Origin: Rhodospirillales bacterium
GTDB lineage: Bacteria; Pseudomonadota; Alphaproteobacteria; Rhodospirillales; Magnetospirillaceae
DNA length: 64,000 nt
Direction of reading: 5' to 3'
Assembly: GCA_019455065.1 (NCBI GenBank)
Contig: JACFNC010000004.1
Location: 62,001 to 126,000 of the forward strand
The first letter of the stretch is position 1; every line of letters starts with the position of its first letter. The position numbers and the translations under genes are program-made. A model generated the notes under the pieces. That model was not told the origin of the DNA and made no database searches. It saw nothing but the letters and a program-made list of their open reading frames with translations. Shown here in pieces: positions 18,372 to 26,289 of this stretch.

Positions 18372-18402
18372 GGGCGGCAGTCGGAAGGCTGGGCTGCCGC
18401 CC
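18372..18402 (+). terminator. Hairpin downstream of the capsid gene
   Basis: GGGCGGCAG and CTGCCGCCC form a 9-bp GC-rich stem 24 bases after the capsid stop, followed by a T-rich stretch (TGTTGTTGCATTTT). It is a plausible rho-independent terminator of the structural operon. The remaining bases to 18620 show no convincing gene. Confidence 0.6.
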
Positions 18403-18620
18403 CTGTTGTTGCATTTTCATGGGCTCTTACTGCGCTTGGTGGGCCACCAACGGCCTTGCCATCCGGTGGCCGGTTGGCCGTCGGTTGGGATTGCGCAAAA
18501 CGGGGTAGCAGAAAAGACGAGGGCCCCACTCAGCTTGGAATCGCCAGGTGGAGCCCGCCACCCGAAGGTGGTCTTGAGGCTGAACGGCCTTAGCCGCCAG
18601 CAATCGCCTCTGAACATGCT

Positions 18621-19049
18621 CTACGGATCGCCCTGCGTCAAGTCGTGCCAGCCGATCGCATGCAGAATGCAGGCCCTCACCCGGTGCAGGTCTTCCGACC
18701 GGAGGGACGGCCGCAGGTAGGCGCGGCGCCCCGAGGGATCGCGGGCGGTCCGAAACAGGTCGAGGCGGTCGAAACAGACAGTCGCCAGCATGTCGGCCTT
18801 CGCCCATACCCTCGTTGCGGTGAAGGGTGCGGGGAGCGGATCGAGCAATTCGATCAGGCAAACATAGGGCACGTCCCGGGCGGGTGGCGTGGTGCTGAGG
18901 GGAACGACCGTGCAGAGTTGATCCCGTCGCGGCAGTCGCGGCGACACTACCACCACGGGGCGCCTCTTCACCATCTCAGGCGCCCGAAAGCCCGAATCGT
19001 AGTCGCAAAGGAGGATCGTTCCTGGTGCGACCGGGTACCGAATTCCCAT
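18621..19049 (-). CDS. PemK/MazF-family toxin
   Basis: A 142-residue protein. PGTILLCDYDSGF at the N-terminus, KRRPVVVVSPRL and VVPLSTTPP are the core strands of the MazF/PemK endoribonuclease fold. The family cleaves mRNA or other RNA when its antitoxin is lost. ATG 19049 shares its A with the stop of the upstream HTH gene (TGATG), so the pair is translationally coupled. It is slightly longer than typical MazF because of a C-terminal helical extension. It probably acts as a maintenance or defence module of the element. Confidence 0.82.
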   Translation of the reverse strand: MGIRYPVAPGTILLCDYDSGFRAPEMVKRRPVVVVSPRLPRRDQLCTVVPLSTTPPARDVPYVCLIELLDPLPAPFTATRVWAKADMLATVCFDRLDLFRTARDPSGRRAYLRPSLRSEDLHRVRACILHAIGWHDLTQGDP

Positions 19050-19294
19050 CAGGTTTCCCGGCCTCTCAGCCTCACCCCCGGCCCGCCGCCGTTCTCGGGG
19101 ATGAACTCGACCCCCGCCGCTTCCAGGGCGGAGCGGATGGCGTCAATGGTGCGGGGTTGAGGTGACGTCGCCCCCTGCTCGAACCGGATCAGCGAGCGCT
19201 TGGCTACCCCACCCCCAGTCGCCACCGTAAGTTCATCTTGGCTCCATCCGAGCAAGCCGCGAGCCGCGCGGCACTGTGCGGGTGATATGGTCAT
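19049..19294 (-). CDS. XRE-type HTH protein, probable antitoxin
   Basis: An 81-residue protein with a Cro/CI-type helix-turn-helix in residues 5-60 (QCRAARGLLGWSQDEL, SLIRFEQGATSPQPRT). It ends with the short sheet segment VEFIPENGGGPGVRL seen in small single-domain XRE regulators. It directly precedes the PemK-like toxin, so it is the likely antitoxin and autorepressor. Pairing of a PemK toxin with an XRE protein instead of a MazE-type fold is less common. The inverted repeat at 19338-19356 is its likely operator. Confidence 0.8.
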   Translation of the reverse strand: MTISPAQCRAARGLLGWSQDELTVATGGGVAKRSLIRFEQGATSPQPRTIDAIRSALEAAGVEFIPENGGGPGVRLRGRET

Positions 19295-19337
19295 GGCACC
19301 CTTGGTGACTAATGGCCGTTGACTGGTCGGAGAGCAT

Positions 19338-19356
19338 ATGGCACTTTTAATGCCAT
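19338..19356. promoter_or_regulatory. Inverted repeat between the TA pair and orf229
   Basis: ATGGCA and TGCCAT flank seven bases in the 140-base divergent gap. Toxin-antitoxin operons are normally autoregulated at such a site. Binding by the XRE protein is inferred from position. Confidence 0.45.
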
Positions 19357-19434
19357 CGCAATAGCGACGGCCGGACGTTGGGGGTAGGAGCCCGACGCCC
19401 GGCCTGACCGAAACCAGACTGAGAGGAGTCCGGC

Positions 19435-20124
19435 ATGGCTACCAGCCATTCTACGCCGCACGGGGAACCGCGCGCCATACCCGCCACCAAATACACGCTC
19501 ACCCAGCAGAATACCGACACCTTTGTTTCGAGGGCTGCGGCCCAACTGCGCCACGTCACCATGCGGTGCTGGTGCCACAGTGGCCTCACCGACGAGGAAA
19601 TGGCCAAGCGCCTCGACGACGAGTCCGACATTGTTCAAGGCATTGCCCAGTCTCACGCCGCGACACCGCATGAGGTTCTGGAGAAGCTGCGCATCCTGTG
19701 CGGCCGTATCCGGACGCACTTGGAGCCCACCTACCCCGCCGCGGTGCTGGACTACGTGCTTGCCGAAGGCGCGCGCTCCGATCTCGAAGCGTGGATTATG
19801 CGAGCCGAGGACGCCGACGCCGACCGCATACTCTTCAATGAGATCGAGCGCCTCGCGGCGATCCGCCGCGACCTCGATAAGGCGTCCGGGCCTGAGATAG
19901 GGCGGTTGAGTGAGTTGGCGAGCTATACCGAGCAGGAAATCGTCGAGCGGGCCGCTCACACCCCGGCCGGGGTGCTGTGGAAGGCGCGGCGGCTATCCGA
20001 ACTCTTGGGCGGCAACGAGAGCGTGACCGAATTCATGCGCTCGCTGGCGACCTCGATCGTGGATGGCCTCGCCGACCTCGAGACGCGTTCGGCCTCACGC
20101 GGCCATGCGGGAGGGCAGTTGTGA
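19435..20124 (+). CDS. Unknown 229-residue element protein
   Basis: A mostly helical, acidic soluble protein. Visible features are a polar N-terminal 25 residues, a cysteine pair in MRCWCHSGLTDEEMAKRL, and long charged helices through the middle (RAEDADADRILFNEIERL). GAGAGGAG upstream supports ATG 19435. It shares one base with the next gene (TGATG), so the two form an operon. No family is recognised. Its place beside a toxin-antitoxin pair at the element end is typical of accessory cargo. Confidence 0.65.
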   Translation: MATSHSTPHGEPRAIPATKYTLTQQNTDTFVSRAAAQLRHVTMRCWCHSGLTDEEMAKRLDDESDIVQGIAQSHAATPHEVLEKLRILCGRIRTHLEPTYPAAVLDYVLAEGARSDLEAWIMRAEDADADRILFNEIERLAAIRRDLDKASGPEIGRLSELASYTEQEIVERAAHTPAGVLWKARRLSELLGGNESVTEFMRSLATSIVDGLADLETRSASRGHAGGQL

Positions 20125-20369
20125 TGAGCGCGCCCATCCCCTCCGCCGGTCCCAACAACGAGGCTCGGCTGCTAAAGTGGTATCGCGCGGCCGATGCGGC
20201 GGAGCGCCGGGCCATGCATAGCTTTCTGGTGCGCGTGTCAAACGGCTGGGTTCCCGGCGAGGCGGAAGCCTTGGCTTGGTTCCGCTCGGCAGTCGCGCGG
20301 TATCGGGCGCGGCCCTCCGCACCTTCATCGGGAGGCGTCGTACTGCCGCTGAGGCAGTATCCCGCCTGA
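20124..20369 (+). CDS. Unknown 81-residue element protein
   Basis: A small basic protein coupled to the preceding gene by a TGATG overlap; that overlap decides the start against longer frames inside orf229. Residues 15-45 (ARLLKWYRAADAAERRAMHS) look helical and positively charged, and a second Trp/Phe/Arg-rich helix follows (EALAWFRSAVARYRAR). There is no recognised domain. It probably works with the orf229 product. Confidence 0.55.
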   Translation: MSAPIPSAGPNNEARLLKWYRAADAAERRAMHSFLVRVSNGWVPGEAEALAWFRSAVARYRARPSAPSSGGVVLPLRQYPA

Positions 20370-20390
20370 TCGTTCACCCCACCACCTCAA

Positions 20391-20420
20391 GCTCCGCCTG
20401 CGGCGACGTCGGCGGGGTTT
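20391..20420 (+). terminator. Probable terminator after the orf229-orf81 operon
   Basis: CTCCGCC and GGCGGGG can pair (one G-T pair), and TTTTT follows directly. It lies 22 bases after the orf81 stop and just before the right TGTCCC array, separating cargo transcription from the repeat region. Confidence 0.55.
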
Positions 20421-20424
20421 TTGC

Positions 20425-20554
20425 TGTCCCACTGTCCCACCCCCAGGAAAATGGGACAGCGGGACACTTTCGATGAAAGCCGCAGAATAGCTTGTGTTGA
20501 GGTGTCCCACCCCCTTGGGAAAGTGCGGGACAGTGAGCGGGACAGCCTGGGACA
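20425..20554. repeat. Right TGTCCC repeat array
   Basis: Eight copies of TGTCCC or its complement in 130 bases: direct at 20425, 20433 and 20503; inverted at 20452, 20459, 20525, 20537 and 20548. Bases 20426-20466 equal the reverse complement of 14148-14188 over 41 bases, with looser similarity beyond. The two arrays therefore form a long-range inverted pair about 6.2 kb apart. The function is unknown; origin, regulator or packaging sites are all possible. Confidence 0.7.
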
Positions 20555-20567
20555 GGTATTTCAGGGG

Positions 20568-20661
20568 GGCTGTTACCCCGGGCCGTTCGGGGTAACAGCC
20601 TTCCGGCCGGGCAGGGCGCCGCCGCTACCCAGAAGCCGCTTGTTACCCCATATGTTACCCC
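20568..20661. promoter_or_regulatory. Right GTTACCCC repeats (candidate integrase arm sites)
   Basis: Four copies of GTTACCCC: direct at 20572, 20642 and 20654 and inverted at 20589. The first and the inverted copy make a perfect 13-bp inverted repeat (20568-20580 and 20588-20600, 7-base loop). Together with the three copies inside the left att, they match the two-armed layout of an attP site recognised by a tyrosine integrase. Confidence 0.55.
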
Positions 20662-20683
20662 GAAGCCCGCCAGTAGTCGGCCC

Positions 20684-20782
20684 CAAAATTGGAAAGCCCC
20701 CAAAAGGCGTTTGCCTTTCAGGGGCTTACGATGGTGCCCAGGGGCGGAATCGAACCACCGACACCGTGATTTTCAGTCACGT
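20684..20782 (-). repeat. attR: 99-bp repeat overlapping the intact tRNA-Phe
   Basis: An exact copy of 12261-12359. Its right part is the 3' half of the functional tRNA-Phe and its left part the downstream hairpin. The identity ends inside the tRNA, five bases past the anticodon stem on the 5' side, which defines the crossover region limit on that side. Confidence 0.93.
20693..20727 (-). terminator. Hairpin terminator of tRNA-Phe
   Basis: Read on the minus strand just after the tRNA CCA end: AAGCCCCTGAAAGGC pairs with GCCTTTTGGGGGCTT across an AAAC loop, and TTTCCAATTTT follows. The hairpin is inside the duplicated att segment, so the left copy at 12270-12304 is identical. Confidence 0.7.
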
Positions 20783-20807
20783 GCTCTACCAACTGAGCTA
20801 CCTGGGC
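20732..20807 (-). tRNA. tRNA-Phe (anticodon GAA)
   Basis: A 76-nucleotide cloverleaf on the minus strand. The acceptor GCCCAGG pairs with CCTGGGC, followed by the A discriminator and encoded CCA. The D-arm contains AGCTCAGTTGGTAGAGC, the anticodon loop is CTGAAAA (GAA) and the T-arm contains GGTTCGATTCC. It is intact despite hosting the integrated element, because the element's att sequence supplies its 3' half. Confidence 0.96.
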
Positions 20808-20833
20808 ACAGGCCGCTTGCGGCGAGAGGGCCG

Positions 20834-20862
20834 CTTATAAAAGAAAACGGGGGGGCTGTCCA
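20834..20862 (-). promoter_or_regulatory. tRNA-Phe promoter
   Basis: Minus strand: TGGACA (20857-20862), a 17-base spacer, then TATAAG (20834-20839). The distance from the -10 box to the tRNA 5' end is 26 bases. It is a good sigma-70 match outside the mobile element, so tRNA expression is unaffected by insertion. Confidence 0.7.
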
Positions 20863-20890
20863 GCCCGCGCCGGGCGCGGTTCGAGGAATT

Positions 20891-21109
20891 TCAGGCCCCG
20901 TCCTCGCCGTCCTCGCCGGCGCTGGGTTCCTCGTCCTCGCGGCCGGGAATGGCGTACACGCCACCCAGCCAGCGGTTCAGGTCGACGTCGGCACAGCGCG
21001 CCGAGCAGAAGGGGCGATAGCGTTCGGCCGAAGGTTTGCCGCAGATCGGACAAGCCTTAACCTTTTTCCGCCGGTCGGCGATGCGTGCGATGTCGTCCGC
21101 CATTCTCAT
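20891..21109 (-). CDS. yacG: DNA gyrase inhibitor / zinc-binding protein YacG
   Basis: A 72-residue zinc-ribbon protein. CPICGK and [15 protein letters not shown] supply the four zinc cysteines and the YacG signature; the C-terminus is acidic. E. coli YacG binds GyrB and inhibits gyrase. ATG 21109 shares one base with the rng stop (TGATG); an ATG nine bases upstream is less likely. It is last in the conserved alphaproteobacterial infA-maf-rng-yacG run. Confidence 0.92.
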   Translation of the reverse strand: MRMADDIARIADRRKKVKACPICGKPSAERYRPFCSARCADVDLNRWLGGVYAIPGREDEEPSAGEDGEDGA

Positions 21110-22410
21110 CAAGCCCATGTGATGTCGATGTCGTCCCGCCCCCGGCCGGCTTCGCCGCGCAGCACCGGCATCCGCCCGATACGGTCGGCGGCCGCGCCCA
21201 TCGCCTGTGGCAACCGGCGCAGCGCCTCGGTGACCTCGGGCGCGGCGGTGATCGTCGGCGCGCCATGGCCGCCCGATTCGCGCACCAGCCGACGCAACGC
21301 CTCCAGGGCTAGCGCCTCGGCGGTGAGGTTGCGCGTCGTCTCGAGCATCAATTCGCTCAGCGACGCCCGCCGGCGTTCCCGCGTCATCTCGACCAGACCC
21401 AGGGGCGACGTTCCAACCACATGGGTGGGCACCGGATCGGATGCCACCGCTCGGCGCATGGCTTCAATCAGCCCTCGCCGCGCCTCCCGGCCGCGTTCCG
21501 GTATGAAATCGACGACGATGTGGCCGGAGAGGTTGCGCAGGCGAAGCTGGCGGGCGATCGCGGCAACCGCCTCGCGGTTGGCGTCGCCGGCCTTGCCGCC
21601 GCCGCTGTTGACGTCGATCGCCGTCAGCGCCGTCGTCTCCTCGATGACGAGGCTGCCGCCCGAGGGCAAGGACACGCGCGGCTCGAGGGCCTCGGAGAGG
21701 GTGTCGTCGATACCATAAGCGGCGAAGGCCGAGCCGTCACGGTGACGCGCGGCAAGTTCGGGGAACCGCCGGCGGACCGCGGCGAAGGCGGCGTCGTCGT
21801 CGACGATGATCGCCCGGACGTTGGGAAGGTCGGCCAGAATCCGGTCCAGCGGGTCGGGCTCCCAGAGCAGGGCCGGCGGCTGCGTCGCGGCGGCGCGGGC
21901 CTGGATGTCCCGCCAGGCGGCGCGCAACGCGCCGAGATCCTCGGCCAGCGCGGCGGTGGCTGCTCCGACCGCCTGGGTGCGGACCACCACCCCTTCGTCC
22001 GGGGCGGCGTGCGCCCGTGCCGCCGCCAGCAGACGTTCGCGTTCCGCCAGGTCGGAAATGCGCCTGGACACCGCCACGCCCGGCGCGGCCGGCGTATAGG
22101 CGACCATCCGTCCGGCCAGCGAGGGTTTGATGCTCAACTCGGGCCCCTTGTCGGCGCGGGCCTCGACGACGCACTGCACGAGAACCGATTGGCCTTCGGC
22201 AAGTCCCTTGGCGAAGGCGACGCCCGGGCGCGTCCCGCCGATGTCGACGAAGCCGAGGCCGCGCTCCGCTCGAACGATCCGCCCCAGCCACACGCTGCCC
22301 GTTCCGGCTCCGCTGCGGGCAATCACGATCTGCACCACTAGGCCGTCTTCCAGAACGGCCAGCCGCGTCTCGCCGGGGCCCGGCGAGACGACGACCTCAA
22401 CTGCGGCCAT
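21109..22410 (-). CDS. rng: Ribonuclease E/G family protein (RNase G type)
   Basis: A 433-residue endoribonuclease. An S1-like RNA-binding part near the N-terminus ([18 protein letters not shown]) is followed by the RNase E/G core with the metal-site segment [15 protein letters not shown] and IVVDFIPE. There is no long C-terminal scaffold, so it is RNase G-like rather than RNase E. The family matures rRNA ends and starts mRNA decay at single-stranded AU sites. ATG 22410 overlaps the maf end by 14 bases; a longer in-frame extension lies inside maf and is rejected. The zinc-link cysteines expected of RNase E are not evident. Confidence 0.9.
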   Translation of the reverse strand: MAAVEVVVSPGPGETRLAVLEDGLVVQIVIARSGAGTGSVWLGRIVRAERGLGFVDIGGTRPGVAFAKGLAEGQSVLVQCVVEARADKGPELSIKPSLAGRMVAYTPAAPGVAVSRRISDLAERERLLAAARAHAAPDEGVVVRTQAVGAATAALAEDLGALRAAWRDIQARAAATQPPALLWEPDPLDRILADLPNVRAIIVDDDAAFAAVRRRFPELAARHRDGSAFAAYGIDDTLSEALEPRVSLPSGGSLVIEETTALTAIDVNSGGGKAGDANREAVAAIARQLRLRNLSGHIVVDFIPERGREARRGLIEAMRRAVASDPVPTHVVGTSPLGLVEMTRERRRASLSELMLETTRNLTAEALALEALRRLVRESGGHGAPTITAAPEVTEALRRLPQAMGAAADRIGRMPVLRGEAGRGRDDIDITWA

Positions 22411-23002
22411 CGCCGCCACGCCGGTAGCCGAGGCCCTCGAGAAGGTTGTTGACCTCGTACAGGGGAAGCCCGACGACGTTGGAATAGGAACCGCCGAGGA
22501 AACTGACGAATACCGCGGCGCGCCCCTGAATGGCGTAGCCCCCGGCCTTGCCGCGCCATTCGCCGCCCGCGAGGTAGGCGTCGAGTTCGGAGGCGGAGAG
22601 GCGCTTGAATTCAACCACGGTGGCGACCAGGCGGTGCCCCGCCCTTCCGTCCGGGGCGATGGCGCAGACGCCGCCGAAGACCCGATGGCGTCGGCCCGAC
22701 AGCAGTTCCAGGCAGGCTCGCGCCTCGGCCTCGGTCTCCGCCTTCGGGAGAATGCGGCGCCCGCAGGCGACCACCGTGTCGGCGGCCAGCACGTAGCTGC
22801 CTGGGAAATCGGCAAGCACCGCGCGCGCCTTCTCTTCGGCCAGACGCCGGGCATGCGGTCCGGGCAGTTCGTGCCGGCGCGGGGTTTCGTCCACGTCCGC
22901 CGGCGCCACGCGGTCGGGCGCCATGCCGATCTGTCTGAGAAGTTCGAGTCGCCGGGGCGAGGCCGAGGCGAGCACCAACGGGGTGTGTTTGAAATCCGCC
23001 AC
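22397..23002 (-). CDS. maf: Maf-family nucleotide pyrophosphatase
   Basis: A 201-residue protein. LASASPRRLELLRQIG at residues 11-26 is the Maf nucleotide-binding motif, with ADTVVACGRRILPKAE and YEVNNLLEGLGY further on. The family hydrolyses dTTP, UTP or modified nucleoside triphosphates as a house-cleaning enzyme and was first linked to septum formation. It lies 12 bases after infA in the conserved operon order and overlaps rng. Confidence 0.93.
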   Translation of the reverse strand: MADFKHTPLVLASASPRRLELLRQIGMAPDRVAPADVDETPRRHELPGPHARRLAEEKARAVLADFPGSYVLAADTVVACGRRILPKAETEAEARACLELLSGRRHRVFGGVCAIAPDGRAGHRLVATVVEFKRLSASELDAYLAGGEWRGKAGGYAIQGRAAVFVSFLGGSYSNVVGLPLYEVNNLLEGLGYRRGGDGRS

Positions 23003-23014
23003 GGCGGTCGGCGG

Positions 23015-23233
23015 CTATTTGAAGCGGAAGGTGATGCGGCCCTTGGTCAAATCGTAGGGCGTCATTTCGACGTTCACCCGGTCGCCAGCCAGCACCCGGA
23101 TCCGGTTCTTGCGCATCTTGCCCGAGGTGTGGGCGAGGATCTCGTGATCGTTGTCGAGTTTTACGCGGAACATTGCGTTGGGCAGTAATTCGGTCACAGT
23201 TCCGGAAAACTCGATGACGTCTTCTTTGGCCAT
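23015..23233 (-). CDS. infA: Translation initiation factor IF-1
   Basis: A 72-residue S1-type OB-fold protein ([46 protein letters not shown]), nearly invariant in bacteria. It binds the ribosomal A site during initiation. GGAGGT stands just before ATG 23233. It is followed closely by maf and preceded by about 100 bases from the phosphatase gene, where a promoter is possible. Confidence 0.98.
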   Translation of the reverse strand: MAKEDVIEFSGTVTELLPNAMFRVKLDNDHEILAHTSGKMRKNRIRVLAGDRVNVEMTPYDLTKGRITFRFK

Positions 23234-23261
23234 CGGACCTCCACGGCTAATCGATGCGCAA

Positions 23262-23292
23262 GATAAGTGCGGCGCAAAGTCGGCCGGGTCAA
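23262..23292 (-). promoter_or_regulatory. Possible infA promoter
   Basis: Minus strand: TTGACC (23287-23292) and CTTATC (23262-23267) with a 19-base spacer, wider than ideal, 28 bases before the infA start. It is the only reasonable match in this gap. Confidence 0.35.
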
Positions 23293-23336
23293 GAGATTTC
23301 CTCCTTTCCCATCCGCACGCTAGCGCCCTTGGCGCG

Positions 23337-23780
23337 TCACGTCGGGGCGACCTTCGGCAGCGGAAAACGCTCGAGGATGCGCGCCATCAGGCCGTCCCGG
23401 ACTTCGCGATACGCCTGGAGGCGAGTCTCGCGATTGCCTTCGATGATCGTTGGGTCGAAGGTCGGCCAGAACTCCACCTCGCAGGCCGAGGTGCGGGTGA
23501 GTTCGACGGCCCGGTGCTGCGCCTCCGGCGACAGCGATACGACCAGATCGAAGCTTTCGTCCTCGAGATCGTCGAAGGTCTTGGCGCGGAAAGCGCACAT
23601 GTCGATGCCGATCTCGTCCATCACGGCTGCCATGAAGGGGTCGGGCTCGCCGCGTCTCAGCCCGACCGAATCGACAAAGACCCGCCGGCCGTGGAAGTGC
23701 TTCATGATCGCTTCGGCCATCGGCGAGCGCACCGCGTTCAACGTGCATGCGAACAGCACTGCTGAGGGCAGTTCGCGCAA
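23337..23780 (-). CDS. Low-molecular-weight protein tyrosine phosphatase-like protein
   Basis: A 147-residue protein. The C-x5-R phosphate loop is C12-TLNAV-R18 followed by SP, giving CTLNAVRS, which differs from the classical CxGNxCR loop; the general-acid region is FDPTII. It is close to both LMW phosphatases and ArsC-type reductases; absence of the extra arsenate-reductase cysteines favours phosphatase. It is located in the conserved hisD-UPF0262-phosphatase-infA order and lies six bases after the UPF0262 gene. Confidence 0.8.
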   Translation of the reverse strand: MRELPSAVLFACTLNAVRSPMAEAIMKHFHGRRVFVDSVGLRRGEPDPFMAAVMDEIGIDMCAFRAKTFDDLEDESFDLVVSLSPEAQHRAVELTRTSACEVEFWPTFDPTIIEGNRETRLQAYREVRDGLMARILERFPLPKVAPT

Positions 23781-23786
23781 GGCCGC

Positions 23787-24269
23787 TCACCCCCGGATGT
23801 GGAGGACGCAGATCAGGGTGAAGAGGCGGCGCGCGGTGTCGAAGTCGACGTCGATCTTGCCGGCCAGCCGTTCGCGCAACAGCTCCGAGCCCTCGTTGTG
23901 CAGGCTGCGCCGCCCCATGTCGATGGCCTCGATCTTCGACGGCGAAGCCTTCTTGATGGCGGTGTAATAGGTCTCGCACACCATGAAATAGTCCTTTACC
24001 AGAGACTGGAAGGGCTTCAGCGGAAGCTGGATCTTGCACAGGGGTTGGTCGTCGCGGGTGCGGACGTCGAACAGCAGTCGGTTTTCCTCGAGGCTTAGAT
24101 GCAGGCTGTAGGGGCCGACGAAGTCGCCGACCGGCGCGAAATAGTTCTCCTCCAGCAGGTCGTAGATGGCGACTGCGCGCTCATGTTCCACCTCCGGCCT
24201 GCGGCGGACCACCGTGCGTTCGTCAAGCTGAATGTCGATAAGGGTCTGTCCGTGGGCGTGCGGTGTCAT
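23787..24269 (-). CDS. UPF0262 family protein
   Basis: A 160-residue conserved alphaproteobacterial protein of unknown function. Recognisable segments are [30 protein letters not shown] and the C-terminal [17 protein letters not shown]. The ATG overlaps the hisD stop by four bases (ATGA). Its fixed place after hisD suggests a household role, but no reaction is known. Confidence 0.88.
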   Translation of the reverse strand: MTPHAHGQTLIDIQLDERTVVRRRPEVEHERAVAIYDLLEENYFAPVGDFVGPYSLHLSLEENRLLFDVRTRDDQPLCKIQLPLKPFQSLVKDYFMVCETYYTAIKKASPSKIEAIDMGRRSLHNEGSELLRERLAGKIDVDFDTARRLFTLICVLHIRG

Positions 24270-25570
24270 CGCCCCCGTCCGAGGTTGAGCCGCAGCGCCA
24301 CCGACAGGCCATGCGCGCCCAATCCCTCGGCCTCGGCCAAGCTCACCGCCGCCGGCCCGATGGCGCGCAAGGCGTCGGCATCGCAGCCGAGCAGCGAGGT
24401 CCGCTTCAGGAAGTCGATGACTCCCAGGCCCGACGAGAAGCGCGCGCTGCGCGCCGTCGGCAGCACGTGATTGGGCCCGCCGACATAGTCCCCGACGGCC
24501 TCCGGGGTGTATCGCCCGAGGAAGATGGCGCCCGCGTTGCGCACCTGCGCGGCCAGGGCGTCGGGGTCGGCCACCGCCAGCTCAAGGTGCTCGGGGGCTA
24601 TGCGGTCGATCAGGTCGGGCGCCGCGTCGAGCGAGGGCACGACGACGACCGCGCCGTGGGCCTGCCAGCTCGCGCGGGCGATGTCGGCGCGCGGCAGGGT
24701 GGCCAGCAATCCTTCGACCGCTGTCATGACGCGGCGGCCGAAGTCGGCGTCGTCGGTGATCAGGATGGACTGCGCGGATGCGTCGTGCTCGGCCTGCGAC
24801 AGCAGGTCGGCGGCGATCCAGGCCGGGTCGTTGTCGCCATCGGCGACGACCAGGATCTCCGACGGGCCGGCGATCATGTCGATGCCGACGGTGCCGAACA
24901 CCTGCCGCTTCGCGGCCGCGACATAGGCGTTGCCGGGGCCGACGATCTTGTCCACCGGGTCGATGGTCGCGGTGCCGTAGGCCAGCGCGGCGACGGCCTG
25001 GGCGCCACCGATGCGATAGATTTCGTCCACACCCGCGATGCGGGCGGCGGCCAGCACCAGGGGATTGAGGCGGCCGTCGGGCGTGGGAACGACCATCACC
25101 AGCCGCGGCACGCCGGCCACCTTGGCGGGCAGGGCGTTCATCAGCACCGACGACGGATAGGCGGCGGTGCCGCCCGGCACGTACAGCCCCGCCGCCTGCA
25201 CCGGCGTCCAGCGGTAGCCCAGCCGCACGCCGGCCGCGTCGACGTAGTCCAGATCCTGCGGCCGCTGGCGCGCGTGGAACGCCGCGATCCGCTCGGCCGC
25301 GAGTTCGAGGGCGGCCAGCGTGCCGCAGTCGCAGGCGGCGGCCGCGGCGGTGACTTCGGCGGCAGTGATCCGCATTTCCTCGGGCGTCAGCGACAGGCGG
25401 TCGAAGCGGGCGGTGTACTCCAGCACCGCCGCGTCCCCGCGTTGGCGCACCTCGGCCAGGATGGCGGCGACGGCGGCGTTGACGTCGGCATCGGTCTCGC
25501 GCTTGGCGCCCAGCAGCGCCGCGAAGTCGGCCTCGAATCCGGGGGCGTCGGAAAAAAGTTCACGCGCCAT
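24266..25570 (-). CDS. hisD: Histidinol dehydrogenase
   Basis: A 434-residue enzyme that makes the last two oxidations of histidine synthesis (histidinol to histidine, NAD+ dependent, zinc). Family segments visible are [26 protein letters not shown] and the catalytic Glu-His pair in APEHLEL. Length is normal. It overlaps hisG by 11 bases and UPF0262 by four, forming a hisG-hisD transcription unit. Confidence 0.96.
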   Translation of the reverse strand: MARELFSDAPGFEADFAALLGAKRETDADVNAAVAAILAEVRQRGDAAVLEYTARFDRLSLTPEEMRITAAEVTAAAAACDCGTLAALELAAERIAAFHARQRPQDLDYVDAAGVRLGYRWTPVQAAGLYVPGGTAAYPSSVLMNALPAKVAGVPRLVMVVPTPDGRLNPLVLAAARIAGVDEIYRIGGAQAVAALAYGTATIDPVDKIVGPGNAYVAAAKRQVFGTVGIDMIAGPSEILVVADGDNDPAWIAADLLSQAEHDASAQSILITDDADFGRRVMTAVEGLLATLPRADIARASWQAHGAVVVVPSLDAAPDLIDRIAPEHLELAVADPDALAAQVRNAGAIFLGRYTPEAVGDYVGGPNHVLPTARSARFSSGLGVIDFLKRTSLLGCDADALRAIGPAAVSLAEAEGLGAHGLSVALRLNLGRGR

Positions 25571-26222
25571 CGCGGGCCTCGCGGAACCGCTCGATCCAGC
25601 CGCTCATCTCTTCGGGGCGGGTTTTGAGGGCCGTGCGGTTGACGACAAGCCGCGACGAGATGTCGGCGATGTGCTCGACCTCGACCAGCCCGTTGGCGCG
25701 GAGGGTCGATCCGGTGGAGACAAGGTCGACGATGCGCCGGCATAGCCCCAGCACGGGCGCCAGTTCCATGGCGCCGTTGAGCTTGATGCATTCGGCCTGG
25801 ACGCCCCGCGCCGCGAAATGGCGCCGCGTGATCTCTGGATATTTGGTGGCGATGGAAATGTGGCTCCACGTTTCGGGATTGTCGCTCTCGACCATGTCGA
25901 CCGGTTCGGCCACGGCGAGGCGGCACTTGCCGATGCCCAGGTCGAGGGGGGCGTAGATCTCGGGGTAGTCGAACTCCATCAGCACATCGTTGCCCGCGAT
26001 GCCGAGATGGGCGGCGCCGAAGGCGACGAAGGTGGCAACGTCGAAGCTGCGCACGCGAATGATTTGTATGTGGGGATGATTGGTGGCGAATCGGAGTTGC
26101 CGGGCGTCTGGGTCGGCGAACGCCGGCTCGGCCTCGATGCCGGCGGCGTTCACCAGCGGCATGGCCTCCTTGAGGATGCGCCCTTTGGGCAGCGCGATCA
26201 CCAGTTTGTCGTCATTCGCCAC
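25560..26222 (-). CDS. hisG: ATP phosphoribosyltransferase, short form
   Basis: A 220-residue catalytic subunit of the first step of histidine synthesis (ATP + PRPP). [12 protein letters not shown] is the N-terminal signature, and the PRPP loop reads [14 protein letters not shown]. The protein lacks the C-terminal regulatory domain, so it is the short form that needs HisZ; no hisZ is in the window. GTG 26222 has GGGAG eight bases upstream; an ATG at 26249 has no ribosome site. Confidence 0.93.
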   Translation of the reverse strand: MANDDKLVIALPKGRILKEAMPLVNAAGIEAEPAFADPDARQLRFATNHPHIQIIRVRSFDVATFVAFGAAHLGIAGNDVLMEFDYPEIYAPLDLGIGKCRLAVAEPVDMVESDNPETWSHISIATKYPEITRRHFAARGVQAECIKLNGAMELAPVLGLCRRIVDLVSTGSTLRANGLVEVEHIADISSRLVVNRTALKTRPEEMSGWIERFREARDGA

Positions 26223-26289
26223 GATGTACTCCCGGAAAGGAGGCATCATTTACAACGATTCCCGACAAGCCTCCAAGCCTTTCGGCAGT

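Larger units (their letters stand above)
12261..20782. mobile_element. 8.5-kb tRNA-Phe-integrated element (phage satellite-like)
   Basis: The segment lies between two identical 99-base copies of the tRNA-Phe 3' half plus its downstream hairpin. It holds integrase, AlpA-like regulator, primase, RepA-like helicase, HK97 capsid protein, a HTH/PemK pair and three unknown proteins. Replication genes read leftward and capsid genes rightward from a central operator region. There are no portal, terminase, tail or lysis genes, so it is not a complete prophage. The content fits an integrative satellite or a decayed phage. The intact tRNA-Phe at the right end shows that insertion restored the tRNA. Confidence 0.9.

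Noticed and set aside
18417..18617. 66-codon minus-strand frame between the capsid and toxin genes
   Set aside because: No ribosome site or neighbour coupling, no recognisable family; basic Trp/Arg/Pro-rich composition suggests chance.
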